NCBI GenBank assembly: GCA_025267735.1 | Contig: CM046299.1 | Location: 24,950,468-25,014,467 of the forward strand | Source of the DNA: Mactra quadrangularis | Lineage: Eukaryota > Mollusca > Bivalvia > Venerida > Mactridae | Length of the DNA stretch: 64,000 nt | Reading direction: 5' to 3' | Shown: positions 45,300 through 57,102 of the stretch, piece after piece | Numbering within the stretch: position 1 is the stretch's first letter | Layout of the letters: each line of letters opens with the position of its first letter | Program-made: the position numbers and the translations under genes | The notes under the pieces: model-generated | The model's database searches: none | What the model was told of the DNA's origin: nothing | The model's input: only the letters and a program-made list of their open reading frames with translations

Positions 45300-48200
45300 C
45301 TTCTGGGCCACGATTGCCGGTTCATGCCCGAAATTCCGCCCAAATACGTATATTGCGGATGTCCTGTGGCCAATTGAGGCCAAAAACGGGACCAACAATT
45401 TTTGGCCCGAAATCGACTTTTTCCCTGATGTATACATCATGCGTTTTTTCGAGCGGAAAAACTTTTTCTCTGGAACCGGTTCCATTTGTGCCTCAGTCCC
45501 TTCGTATGGTCCAGACGAACCAGGAAATGTGCCACAACCGGTACCTGAGGCACTTCCGGGGGCCAGCGGGCCCATTTACAGGCCGGTACATAGACCCATC
45601 TAGGGTTAGGCGCGTTATGCGTAAATTGCCGTTTTTGGCCACGATTGCAGGTTTATGCCCGAAATTCCGCCCAAATACGTCTATGCGGATGTCCTGTGGC
45701 CAACTAAGGCCAAAAACGGGACCAAAAATTATTGGCCTGAAATCAACTTTTTCCCTGATGTATACATCATGCGTTTTTTCGAGCGGAAAAGTTTTTTCTC
45801 TGGAACCGGTTCCATTTGTGCCTCAGTCCCTTCGTATGGTCCAGACGAACCAGGGAATGTGCCACAACCGGTACCTGAGGCACTTCCGGGGGCCAGCGGG
45901 CCCATTTACAGGCCGGTACATAGACCCATCTAGGGTTAGGCGCGTTATGCGTAAATTGCCGTTCTTGGCCACGATTGCCGGTTTATGCCCGAAGTTCCGC
46001 CCAAATACGTCTATGCGGATGTCCTGTGGTTAACTGAGGCCAAAAACGGGGCCCAAAATTTTTTGGTCCGAAATCGACTTTTTCCCATCATGCTTTTTTT
46101 CGAGGGAAAAACTATTTCTCTGGAACCGGTTCCATTTGTGCCTCAGTCCCTTCGTATGGTCCAGACGAACCAGGAAATGTGCCACAACCGGTACCTGAGG
46201 CACTTCCGGGGGCCAGCGGGCCCATTTACAGGCCGGTACATGTACACAGACCCATCTAGAGTTAGGCGCGTTATGCGTAAATTGCCGTTTTTGGCCATGA
46301 TTGCCGGTTTATGCCCGAAATTCCGCCCAAATACGTATATGCGGATGTCCTGTGGCCAATTGAGGCCAAAAACGGGACAAAAAGTTTTGGCCCAAAATCG
46401 ACTTTTTCCCTGATGTATACATCATGCGTTTTTTCGAGCGGAAAAACTTTCTCTCTGGAACCGGTTCCATTTGTGCCTCAGTCCCTTCGTATGGTCCAGA
46501 CAAACCAGGAAATGTGCCACAGCCGGTACCTGAGGCACTTCCGGGGGCCGACGGGTCCATTTACAGGCCGGTACATAGACCCATCTAGGGTTAGGCGCGT
46601 TATGCGTAAATTGCCATTTTTGGCCACGATTGCCGGTTTATGCCCGAAATTCCGCCCAAATACGTCTATGCGGATGTCCTGTGGCCAATTGAGGCCAAAA
46701 ACGGGACCAACAACTTTTGGCCCGAAATCGACTTTTTCCCTGATGTATACATCATGCGTTTTTTCGAGCGGAAAAACTTTTTCTCTGGAACCGGTTCCAT
46801 TTGTGCCTCAGTACTCGTATGGTCCAGACGAACCATGAAATGTGCCACAACCGGTACCTGAGGCACTTCCGGGGGCCAGTGGGCCCATTTACAGGCCGGT
46901 ACATAGACCCATCTAGGGTTAGGCGCGTTATGCGTAAATTATCGTTTTTGGCCAAGATTGCAGGTTTATGCCCGAAATTCCGCCCAAATACGTCTATGCG
47001 GATGTCCTGTGGCCAACTAAAGCCAAAATCGGGACCAACAATTTTTGGCCCGAAATCGACTTTTTTCCTGATGTGTACATCATGCGTTTTTTCGAGCGGA
47101 AAAACTTTTTCTCTGGAACCGGTTCCATTTGTGCCTCAGTCCCTTCGTATGGTCCAGACGAACCAGGAAATGTGCCACAACCGGTACCTGAGGCACTTCC
47201 GGGGGCCAGCGGGCCCATTTACTGGCCGGTACATAGACCCATCTAGGGTTAGGCGCGTTATGCGTAAATTGCCGTTTTTGGCAACGATTGCCGGTTTATG
47301 CCCGAAATTCCGCCCAAATACGTCTATGCGGATGTCTTGTGGCCAATTGAGGCCAAAATCGGGACCAACAATTTTTGGCCCGAAATCGACTTTTTCCCTG
47401 AGGTATACATCATGCGTTTTTTCGAGCGGAAAAACTTTTTCTCTGGAACCGGTTCCATTTGTGCCCCAGTCCCTTCGTATGGTCCAGACGAACCACAGAA
47501 ATGTGCCACAACCGGTACCTGAGGCACTTCCGGGGGCCAGTGGGCCCATTTACAGGTCGGTACATAGACCCATCTAGGGTTAGGCGTGTTATGCGTAAAT
47601 TATCGTTTTTGGCCACGATTGCCGGTTTATGCCCGAAATTCCGCCCAAATACGTCTATGCGGATGTCCTGTGGCCAATTGAGGCCAAAAACGGGACCAAG
47701 AATATTTGGACCGAAATCGACGTTTTCCCATCATACTTTTTTTCGAGCGGAAAAACTTTTTCTCTGGAACTGGTTCCATTTGTGCCTCCGTCCCTTCGTA
47801 TGGTCTAGACGAACCAGGAAATGTGCCACAACCGGTACCTGAGGCACTTCCGGGGGCCAGCGGGCCCATTTACAGGCCGGTACATAGACCCATCTAGGGT
47901 TAGGCGCGTTATGCGTAAATTGCCGTTTTTGGCCACGATTGCAGGTTTATGCCCGAAATTCCGCCCAAATACGTCTATGCGGATGTCCTGTGGCCAACTA
48001 AGGCCAAAAACGGGACCAAAAATTATTGGCCTGAAATCAACTTTTTCCCTGATGTATACATCATGCGTTTTTTCGAGCGGAAAAGTTTTTTCTCTGGAAC
48101 CGGTTCCATTTGTGCCTCAGTCCCTTCGTATGGTCCAGACGAACCAGGGAATGTGCCACAACCGGTACCTGAGGCACTTCCGGGGGCCAGCGGGCCCATT

Positions 48201-48560
48201 TACAGGCCGGTACATAGACCCATCTAGGGTTAGGCGCGTTATGCGTAAATTGCCGTTCTTGGCCACGATTTCCGGTTTACGCCCGAAATTCCGCCCAAAT
48301 ACGTCTATGCGGATGTCCTTTGGCCAATTGAGGCCAAAAACGGGACCAAAAATATTTGGCCCGAAATCGTGTTTTTCCCTGATGTATATCATTTGTTTTT
48401 TCGAGCGGAAAAACTTTTTCTCTGAAACCGGTTCCATTTGTGCCTCAGTCCTTTCGTATGGTCCAGACGAACCAGGAAATGTGTCACAACCAGTACCTGA
48501 GGCACTTCCGGGGGTCAGCGGACCCGTTTCCAGGCCGGTACATAGTCCCATCTAGGGGTT
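45300..48560. repeat. GC-rich tandem satellite, ~330-base unit, ten copies
   Basis: The word gcggatgtcctgtgg recurs at about 45355, 45685, 46015, 46341, 46669, 46998, 47328, 47659, 47989 and 48309. Units are mostly 326-331 bases, with the last spacing 320. GC content is far above the surroundings. Because 330 is a multiple of three and stops are rare, frames of up to 259 codons open on both strands. These are not supported as genes. Units 2 and 9 and their junctions are nearly identical while their neighbours differ, indicating a higher-order block. Confidence 0.93.
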
Positions 48561-48660
48561 TGCCACGTGGTAAAGTGGTTAAATACAGTTGGTGTGATAA
48601 TCTGGCTCAAGCTTGCCAGTGTTAGATTTGAGCCAACTCCGTGTGTACATTTATTTACGA
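48561..48660 (+). mobile_element. tRNA-like SINE piece abutting the satellite
   Basis: The run gtggtaaagtggttaaata (A-box-like) and ttagatttgagccaactcc (B-box-like) have tRNA-like spacing. It begins directly where the satellite ends, so it may mark the insertion edge. Confidence 0.45.
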
Positions 48661-49568
48661 AGGGGTTACCATTGTGTTGAAGTACAAAATAAAAAATAAC
48701 ATAAAATTGCAAATAAATCGAGCGTATTTCACGAACTTTATAATTTCATAAAGGCATCCCAGTCGTACCGTACGGCTGATGTATTGAAGTTGGTATCAAA
48801 TAATTCAGCTTTCAAATGACCAGTTATCTCTATTGGCCTGAATCAAAGGAACTTAACAAGAATTACAATGGGTTCCTTATTTTAGTCGTTCGGTTACTGT
48901 AATCCTAAATAAAGATTAACGAAAAATAGTCAACGTCCGAATCGTGTCTACTTTAAAGACATGGTTTTGACTTAAGCGTTCGCTAAATACAAGTACACAT
49001 AAAAAAGTTGGATTGGATTGACTAAAATAGTGCGGAACTCCTACCAAATTCAAAATCGTCGTCAAATTTCATGCCAAATAAAGAGAAAAAATATGTAACC
49101 TTAAGATGTACTCGTGGGCGTCCCCATTAATGCACTTTGCCTAACCCAATTCTGATCAGGGGCAAGTAATCCAGACTAGTCATCATGTAGACGTTCACCA
49201 CTCTAGCACCAATGCTTATAGAGCGTACAAAATAACAAAATGTGTTTGTGTAAACATTAAACAATCTATTTCAGAGGTAGGCAGTATCATTCAGATTCAT
49301 CAGAATAAGTGTGGCGGATAAACAACAACTCCTTGGTCAATCATGCTTGTAATGGTACATGTAGAACGCTTTACCGCTTCATCATTACACCAACAAGACA
49401 CTCATAAAACATATTAAAATATATTATATTGTAATCAAGAGCATTCCCTGTCGTGGATTAGTTCATTGTATTGTTTATACAAACATGCAGGATTTTGTTT
49501 TTTTGTACGAACTATAATTCACACAGTCCCATTACTTTTCGGATTGAACTCCGGGGCAAACCAGTAGC
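48661..49568. other. Gene-free stretch
   Basis: This is AT-rich sequence between the satellite and the foldback cluster. I see no repeat termini or exons. Confidence 0.35.
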
Positions 49569-49884
49569 GTTCAATTACACAAAACGTTACAGAACGTTAC
49601 ATAACGATACATTCGGAACTCCTCGGCCATTAATTCGCTGTGAATAATCTAATCTAATAAACAAATATACGATCGTTCAGGCAATGAGTGATGTTTCAAA
49701 ATTTACGGACTAAAAACGAAACATCACTAATTGTCTAAACGATCATAATTATATTTGTTTACTTTAACACGGGTAGTTTCAAAATAGCGTCTTTAGAAAT
49801 ATGCCCGAGATTAATCGCAGTGAATGGCCAAGGAGTTCCGAATGTATCTTTACGGAACGTTCTGTAACGTTTTATGTAATTGAA
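49569..49884. mobile_element. Foldback element FB2
   Basis: This is a full-length copy of the family at 11030..11280, with the gatgtttc..gaaacatc centre. Its right arm carries an extra asymmetric piece (tttaacacgggtagtttcaa). The outermost ends are ttcaattacacaaaacg and cgttttatgtaattgaa, which match each other more than other copies. Confidence 0.88.
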
Positions 49885-49897
49885 CAGGCTACAGTAG

Positions 49898-50210
49898 CGC
49901 TCAAGTACACAAAACGTTACAGAACGTTACATAACGATACATTCGGAACTCCTCGGCCATCAATTCGCTGTGAATAATCTAATCTAATAAACAAATATAC
50001 GATCGTTAAGGTAATGAGTGATGTTTCAAAATCTATGGACTAAAAACGAAAAATTACTCATTGCCTTAAACGATCGTATATTTGTTTACTTCAACATAGG
50101 TAGTTTTAAAATAGCGACTAAATATGTCCGAGGTTATTCGCAGCAAATGGTCGAGGAGTTCCGAATGTATCTCCACGGAACGTTCTGCAACGTTCGCTGT
50201 AACTGAACTC
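49898..50210. mobile_element. Foldback element FB3
   Basis: This is a full-length copy 329 bases downstream of FB2 in the same orientation, sharing the asymmetric right-arm piece. The ends do not match each other: tcaagtacacaaaacg on the left, cgttcgctgtaactgaac on the right. Confidence 0.88.
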
Positions 50211-50414
50211 CCTACAGAACTAGAACGTCTACGTGAAGAACTGCATTTGGTAGGGTAAACGGTGTTGAATTGGCGGTCATCGGAAAGTGGCCAAGATATT
50301 GTTTTAAATTTAATAAGCTACTAACTGGATTCAGCGAGAAATAAAACCAAAAACCGGCACGATCCGTCTCTCCACCTTTAGACCACTGGGTAAAACCGTA
50401 ATAAACCATTAGCG

Positions 50415-50721
50415 TGTTCAATCACACAAAACGTTACAGAACGTTACATAACGATACATTCGGAACTCCTCGGTCATTCGATGCGAATAAACTAATCTAA
50501 TACACATATATGAGATCGTTAAGGCAATGAATGATGTTTCAAAATTTACGGACTAAAAACGAAACATCACTTAATGCCTAAACGATCATATATTTGATTA
50601 CTTTAACACCGGTAGTTTCAAAATAGCGTCTAAATATGTCCCGAGATTATTCGCAGCGAATGGCCGAGGAGTTCCGAATGTATCGTTACGGAACGTTTTG
50701 TAACGTTCGCGGTAACTGAAC
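50415..50721. mobile_element. Foldback element FB4
   Basis: This is a full-length copy with loop and asymmetric right arm. The left end ttcaatcacacaaaacg differs from the right (cgttcgcggtaactgaacg). Confidence 0.88.
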
Positions 50722-50749
50722 GCAGGGCTGATATGGTTCCCAGTCGTAT

Positions 50750-50995
50750 TGTCCGTTTTTTCTTAACTGCCAAAGCCTGAATAATTACACGTTTACCGAA
50801 TGCATTGCTTTTGTACTGGTGGCCTAATTGTTATTAAAAATATCTTGACTAAAATATATCATACGGCATAAACAGCTTTACTCGATCATAATACACACTT
50901 TTGGAAACTCATTGATGATTTACAGCAATGATTTTAATAAACGCATTCACCGTGAAATTATTTATGTTTTGACAGTTGAGAAAAAACGAACAATA
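50750..50995. mobile_element. MITE with CTCAACTGTCAA ends, copy 2
   Basis: This is the same family and orientation as 11315..11565 (shared ttttgtactg, atatcttgactaaaa, gcattcaccgtgaaatta, gacagttgagaaaaaacg). It lies about 30 bases after FB4, as copy 1 lies just after FB1. Confidence 0.8.
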
Positions 50996-51486
50996 CTTTG
51001 ACGGCTAAAAGTACGTGTCTGGCAAAGCAAATAATGGCTGCGCCCAATGTATTGTACCAGATATCGGATAATCATGCCTATGAAGGTTTAATTTAAATGA
51101 TTTAAGTACAAGAACTAAAATGGATGCCTTAAATCATTCTTTCAGTTCTTATTACGCTTAATAAATTCTAACGAGATTATGGTTAATCGTTAGCTATATT
51201 TATGTTAAAAATGAGCAGTCGACTTCGATGACATAATTATGTACATGTAGTTCTAAACTTCTATCTTACTTACTGTCGTCAGAAAATGATCGTTTGTAAC
51301 GTGATGAATTGAGAGCGCAGTCACTATTGTGCTTTGACTGACCCGATAACAATAGTGGTAAGGGGTGGGTAATCCGGTATAATCTTCATAAGCCACGTCA
51401 ATAATTACCCATAATGACTTCATCCTCGCCTAAGGCAAGTTTTTTGCTGACCCGATCACGATAATGGTAAGGGGCATGTAATCCTG

Positions 51487-51679
51487 CCCCGTGTTCAGTT
51501 ACCGCGAACGTTACATAACGATACATTCGGAACTCCTCGGCCATATATTTGTTTACTTCAACACCGGTAGTTTCAAAATAGCGTCTAAAGATGTCCGAGA
51601 TTATTCGCAGCAAATGACCGGAGTTCCGAATGTATCGTTACGGAACGTTCTGTAACGTTCGCGGTAACTGAACACGGGG
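51487..51679. mobile_element. Foldback element FB5, loop-deleted form
   Basis: The central palindrome (gatgtttc..gaaacatc) is missing; the left arm jumps from ctcggccat to atttgtttactt. The outermost ends ccccgtgttcagttaccgcg and cgcggtaactgaacacgggg are perfect inverted repeats. Confidence 0.88.
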
Positions 51680-51696
51680 ATGGATATGGCATACCT

Positions 51697-51903
51697 GGGC
51701 TGAGTTCAGTTACCGCGAACGTTACAGAACGTTACATAACGATACATTCGGAACTCATCGGCCATATAATTGTTTACTTTAACACCGGTAGTTTCAAAAT
51801 AATGTCTAAATATGTCCGAGATTATTCGCATCAAATGATTTAGGAGTTCCGAATGTATCGTTACGGAACGTTCTGTAACGTTCGCGGTAACTGAACTCAG
51901 CCC
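51697..51903. mobile_element. Foldback element FB6, loop-deleted form
   Basis: This has the same deletion as FB5. The ends gggctgagttcagttaccgc and gcggtaactgaactcagccc are perfect inverted repeats but differ from the FB5 ends outside the shared ttcagttac. Confidence 0.88.
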
Positions 51904-51979
51904 TGCATAACATGAGTCCAAGGTGGAGATACTCCGAGGTGGAGATACGGTGACTTCCGGTTTGGCAACTCGACTCTCA

Positions 51980-52177
51980 GGGCTGAGTTCAGTTACCGCG
52001 AACGTTACATAACGATACATTCGGAACTCCTCGATCATAAAATTGTTTACTTTAACACCAGTAGTTTCAAAATAGCGTCTAAATATGTCCGAGATTATTC
52101 GCAGCAAATGATCGAGGAGTTTCAAATGTATCGTTACGAAACGTTCTGTAACGTTCGCAGTAACTGAACTCAGCCCC
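51980..52177. mobile_element. Foldback element FB7, loop-deleted form
   Basis: This has the same deletion and the same outer ends as FB6 (gggctgagttcagttaccgc, right arm with one change: cgcagtaactgaactcagcc). It lies about 284 bases after FB6. Confidence 0.88.
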
Positions 52178-52399
52178 GGTTCCTCCCGATCTATCGGCTA
52201 AAATAACCGAGATGCACAGGGAGAGTGTGAACTAGGCATTATAGGCGTGTTGTTCAATTATAAATAATATTTTATTTACATGTATAAATACATGTATATA
52301 TGAATCCTTCGAATCTGTCTTTTGAAATTATTAGTCGATTACTTTAGTACTTCAACAACAGGTTGAGCTAAAATTCCAGAGTTTGAATCACAGTTTTAA

Positions 52400-52960
52400 G
52401 TACCCCGATTAAGTTCCTAATGTAGGATTTTCTTAACTTTTCAATATAAATGTCCGATTGATAATGAAATTGTGTATAGGACCATACTGTCATCTGGCAT
52501 TTTATGGCTTTTATACCTCTATCTGTGCAAACCCCGTTTGTCGTACATGTGTTGAAAAGCAGAAATTCTAATATTTCTTTTAGCTACGATTTAACAGAAA
52601 AATAGCAATTAGCCTATAAATCGTATCTTTGCAGGTGACACACCGCATTACAATAGACCTACGACAATTCCTCATGTTTGAAGCGACATTCGAGTGATTT
52701 CTAAATTTTTCGTTGTGCATATCAACACACTTATGACTTATGATTTTTACCAAAACTGACCACGTGAGATTTTTGCACTAGAAGCACGTGCACAATTTCG
52801 ATTGCATGACAAACCAGCTTTGCATCAAACCAGCTTTGCATCGATAAAAAAGCAAGTAAGCAGACAACTGTATGGTCCTATGCACATGTCCATTATGGAC
52901 CGGACATCATGTTGGAAAATAAAAATTTCCTACAATATGGAAATCGGGGTTATACACTAC
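52400..52960 (+). repeat. Dispersed repeat, copy B
   Basis: This is a diverged direct copy of 21790..22350, with the shared words in the same order. It contains a local 18-base tandem duplication (accagctttgcatc twice). No conserved coding frame was seen. Confidence 0.7.
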
Positions 52961-53040
52961 AGTCCAAAGAGCACCGTCACAGGCATTTAACTATTAAATG
53001 GACAACGTTCAAAGAGTATGACCATTTCATATTGCATTAC

Positions 53041-53116
53041 AATCTCTCATACAGAGTTGTCGATCCTTACAGTGAAGATCACTGTATAAGGATCGACAAC
53101 TCTGTATGAGAGATTG
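53041..53116. repeat. Near-perfect hairpin, ~35-base arms
   Basis: The arms aatctctcatacagagttgt, cgatcctt and the reverse copy pair almost perfectly around agatc. The stem carries a two-base insertion on one side. Confidence 0.9.
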
Positions 53117-53183
53117 ATTGCATTATGTTATGCAAACAAAACCATTTAGCGAAATGGTATTTCATCGAAACGGTCAGTCGATA

Positions 53184-53578
53184 GACAACTCTATAAACTC
53201 TTGGAAAACTGTGGGAAAGCTCTTGGAATGTTTGCGTCAAAGAACCAACGGTGGCAAAACCGCGGGACTACGACATTAATATGCTACGGTTTCAAGATGA
53301 AAAATCAACCATGACTCAGTTTTAAAAAGCAGCAATTCTTATAATTCTTGCCAGATTTACACGAATCATACGTGAGGCTAAGCAGAAAAGTGGTATACAC
53401 ATCTTCACGCCAATTCTACACTTTTTGCTAACAGGCTGACTTTTTACTGTTTACTTCTTGAAATCGTAACATTTGTGATGAAATAGTCACGTGGTATTGT
53501 CACCGTAAGTAGTAATGGGAAGTTTGTACCAACATTCGGAACTACTTGGGCGATCTTCTTCGCAGATAAACCTCGGGC
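53184..53578 (+). repeat. Segmental direct duplication, copy 1
   Basis: About 395 bases are repeated at 53929..54330 with about 97% identity by eye (gacaactct, gcgtcaaagaaccaacggtg, cacgccaattctacactttt, ttcggaactacttgggcgat). A gtgaaag insertion distinguishes copy 2. Confidence 0.92.
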
Positions 53579-53925
53579 ATTCGGAACATCCTCGGCCATT
53601 CGCTACGAATAACCTCGGACATATTAGGGCGCCATTTTGAAACTATGTAAACAAATACACGATCGTTTGTGCGATGATTTAAGTGCCGTTTTTAATCCGT
53701 TAATTTTAAATGACACAGTTCAATGATACCGATGAACAATATTTGGTTCAATTTAAAAGAAATAAATTTGTTAAGATCTATGTGTAAACTGCAAGAAATA
53801 TTTTGCGTAACCGTTAGGTGCTTCGCCTCGCGTAGGTAGTAAAATCACCAAAATCCAGTGAAGACCCCCCACGAATCCTTCCGAGATTATTCATTCATGA
53901 AAGGTCGAGGATGTTCCGAATGACG
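53543..53925. mobile_element. Diverged foldback relative FB8
   Basis: The left arm ttcggaacatcctcggccat, cggacatattagggcgccat, aaactatgtaaacaaat contains the long form of the piece that is asymmetric in FB2-FB4. The right arm ccgagattattcattcatga, ggtcgaggatgttccgaa pairs with the left. The middle is not palindromic. Confidence 0.6.
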
Positions 53926-53928
53926 ACA

Positions 53929-54330
53929 GACAACTCTTCAAACTCTTGGAAAACTGTGGGAAAGCTCTTGGAATGTTTGCGTCAAAGAACCAACGGTGGC
54001 AAAACCGCGTGACTACGACATCAATATGCTACGGTTTCAAGATGAAAGGTGAAAAATCAACCATGACTCAGTTTTAAAAAGCAGCAATTCTTATAATTCT
54101 TGCCAGATTTACACGAATCATACGCGAGGCTAAGCAGAAAAGTGGTATACACATCTTCACGCCAATTCTACACTTTTTGCTAACAGGCTGAATTTTTACT
54201 GTTTACTTCTTGAAATCGTAACATTTGTGATGAAATGGCCACGTGGTATTGCCACCGTAAGTTGTAATGGGAAGTTTGTACCAGCATTCGGAACTACTTG
54301 GGCGATCTCCTTCGCAGATAAACCTCGGGA
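53929..54330 (+). repeat. Segmental direct duplication, copy 2
   Basis: This is the second copy of 53184..53578, offset 745-752 bases, with FB8 lying between the two. High identity implies a recent event. Confidence 0.92.
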
Positions 54331-54665
54331 TGGCATATGATAAGAAAGTAGATCTAACATGGATTCCGTAGAAATGTAGAATTAAATGGAATTTGGTTTC
54401 TGTGGTAATATAGTCTGAAAGAAGGTTCTACACAGAAATACAATCTATGGACATTTGCTACGATAAAGACTTCTGACTGTTGTTTTGTAGCTAATTAGAA
54501 GAGCAGGCAAATTGTTAGGTACACGGCCAAGTATTAACAACAATAGAACTATTTGCCAGCTAGTTAATCGCCGAAACTAATAGCCTGGTTGTATTCCTAC
54601 TACGTCAGACGTCCGAAGAATACCTTCGTAGATGATCGTCAAGGTTGTCCCGAATGTTTGTACCA

Positions 54666-54910
54666 GTGGTGCTTTTCACAAAAGTTCTTACGATAAAAAT
54701 CTTTGTAAGTCAATTTCATATAATTAGCAGTTCAATGTCTGATGGATGCTACGCATAACTATGATATGATATTCAAAAGGTAAACACTATTCTACACAAT
54801 TCTAAAATATTTAGAATTGATAAGCCAAACAATTAGCGTAATATTAAGGTTTCTTGCTTTTGATTTACGAAGATTTTTTTCGTAAGCATTTTTGAGAAAA
54901 ACACCACAGG
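54666..54910. mobile_element. CAGTGGTG-family MITE, complete copy
   Basis: The left end ccagtggtgcttttcacaaa and right tttgagaaaaacaccacagg are inverted. Subterminal cttacgataaaaatctttg and acgaagatttttttcgtaag also pair. It is about 245 bases and is the best-preserved of three copies. Confidence 0.82.
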
Positions 54911-55851
54911 TCAATATCAACATTGTTATACCAGCCGCAGGGAGACATTTAACTGTTACATCTTCAAGTTCATAGAAATAAAATGTGACCAGGATGAGAG
55001 TATGAACTCGTTTTTATGCGGACTAAATAGCATTTTCATGGACCATGATACTTACGTACTACGTGTTAGAAAAATCATGGCTTACAAATGAACGGAAAAG
55101 TTATGAAAGGGGCACACGCAACTTTCTTAACAGCACGTATTCAAGCATACATGGGTACACATTACTATCCCAGTATTACATATACCAAACATAGGTATGC
55201 ACCTCTAAAATTCATATCATTTTAAGGGTGCATACCCTAGCTTGGTCGTAATTGTAAGGCTAGTTCGTGGAGACATTTTCTAACTTGAAGAAGTAACAGT
55301 TAATTGCGTCCGAAATAAGAAAAAAAGACCAACACTCAGAAAGCACACCTTGTCGTAGAGCAATTTATGCTCAGGTATGCTTAAAGACCATGTAGTTATA
55401 GTTTAATATGTATACAATACATGGAATAACACTCTGATCTTGAAGTTTCATATACAAGTACATAAATAATGTTTATAAATGTTGCTTTGTTTCTTGACTT
55501 CTTGCGGATTCATACGACATTTTCACCACACTTGGTCACGATGCTCAAAATTCATATAACCCTGCAAAAATAATAGAAATAAACTTCGTTACTAGTTAAA
55601 CTAACTTACAGTGTTATATATTTTGGGGTATATTGAGTTGTTTTTATTAATGCCTTGGGGGATTTTTGCAAAACTAGTTGACCCTCTGAGTTTTATTATT
55701 ATAAGTGGTTAACTAGTTACTGTAGCTTATTAACCTCTTTAGCTAATTAAGTGATTAACTAGTAAACGTAACTAGTTAACCACTTAAAAGCGTGTTTGCT
55801 ATGTGGCTGTCTATTGGCAGAAGGATCGTAATTCACTCTTTTTTCACTCAA
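54911..55851. other. Gene-free stretch with two small hairpins
   Basis: A hairpin lies at 55191..55239 (taggtatgcacc..gggtgcatacccta), and a palindromic segment at 55702..55786 (taagtggttaactagttac with its inverted copy). Neither has coding capacity. The rest is AT-rich. Confidence 0.6.
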
Positions 55852-56220
55852 TAAGGGACTTTAGTCAATTATTTCCCCTTGTATACTCTTCAATTATGTA
55901 GGTCTTATTAGTTGGATTACTTGGATTTTACCATTACTTTTCAATGTCAATTTGCCAACATTTATCTTAAATAACTTTTTTTTGTAAATCATTTTATTTG
56001 TTTGAGATTCAAGTTAAGTATTTTAAGGGTAAAGATTTGTGTAAATTTCATCACAACTGTTAATATCTTCATTAACAAGCAAGATATTAAATGAAATATT
56101 TTGTTATCCTTACATAGGAATTCATGATAAAATCCGAGGATTCCAACTGTAAGGACCTACTTACCAATTGGATTGCTTCAGATTTTATCAGGGAAAGATA
56201 ACTGACTAAAGTCCCTAATC
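55852..56220. mobile_element. MITE with AGGGACTTTAGTCA ends
   Basis: The left agggactttagtcaattat and right ataactgactaaagtccct are inverted repeats. A related, shorter element is at 57913..58103. It is about 370 bases and non-coding. Confidence 0.78.
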
Positions 56221-56979
56221 GATTTACGACCGTTTTGCGCTAAGACCGCGATATGCGACCATATTTATCCTTGTACGTTGGAGAACTAAGATCACGGTCG
56301 AATTTTCACGGAAAGGTAACACCTGCCGTAGTTGGCTTTAAATGTTAATTCCGAACTTTATAAGTCTCACAAGCCAATTTTAAACTTACAAAGCAGAATG
56401 GTTTGACTATTTTATTGTGTCTAGGATCTGGTATGTTAAAATTTAACGACTTCACGGTTTTTTTAACAGTGAACTATATTCTTTTAAATGATCCTAAATC
56501 AAATGGCCATTACGAACACTGATGGCTCTTAATGCACAATTCCCACATTTAAAAAAAAAATTATATGTTTTTTTTAAAAAAAATGGAAAGACCTCATGTT
56601 AGGGAAAACAAGCCATTTTTTTAAATTATTGAAATATGTCATACATGTATTATACATCATTTAAAGGGTTATTCTTTGTAGAAAACAAAAATGCAAACCA
56701 TTTTCTTCTATCATGTTCCCGAGATGAAATATACCCACTGAAGTTGACCACCGTCCATTTTTTTTTCAGCCAAAATTCAACAAAGATATTTCTCATTAAT
56801 CAATTAGGCAACAATATACATTTGAAAAATACTCATGCTCTTTTGAGTCAACATTTGATTAAATCTGTATTCAATATATGTTATTTCTAAAGAAATAACT
56901 AAGCAAATCACTCAAAATAGAAATCTTACTCTCTGATATATAGCTTAAAGTTATTGGGATAAGTATATGTAACTCACTG

Positions 56980-57102
56980 TTAAGCGTCAGGTATAATTTC
57001 CGAATCTCCCTCCTTGTTATCCTCTATTAACTTATAAGTGTAAACAGATTGTTCCTCTTCTCCTACATAGACAATGTTAAAGAACTTTGGAAACCCTGGG
57101 AC
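56980..57102 (-). CDS. Unidentified gene, terminal exon
   Basis: Forty codons from acceptor ATTTTCAG to stop TAA at 56982..56980 encode VPGFPKFFNIVYVG and an acidic C-terminus. This part of an open frame is favoured because it starts at a strong acceptor and keeps phase 0 with the preceding exon. Confidence 0.6.
   Translation of the reverse strand, partial: VPGFPKFFNIVYVGEEEQSVYTYKLIEDNKEGDSEIIPDA

Noticed and set aside
45254..48555. Long open frames (up to 259 codons) on both strands across 45.3-48.6 kb
   Set aside because: They follow the 330-base repeat, which is a multiple of three and GC-rich with few stops. Several frames on both strands are open at once, indels shift them between units, and no domain is recognisable.
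51398..52125. Similar minus-strand frames reading SDIFRRYFETTG in FB5-FB7
   Set aside because: The likeness comes from the foldback repeat itself. The frames run into flanking sequence and have no domain or splice support.
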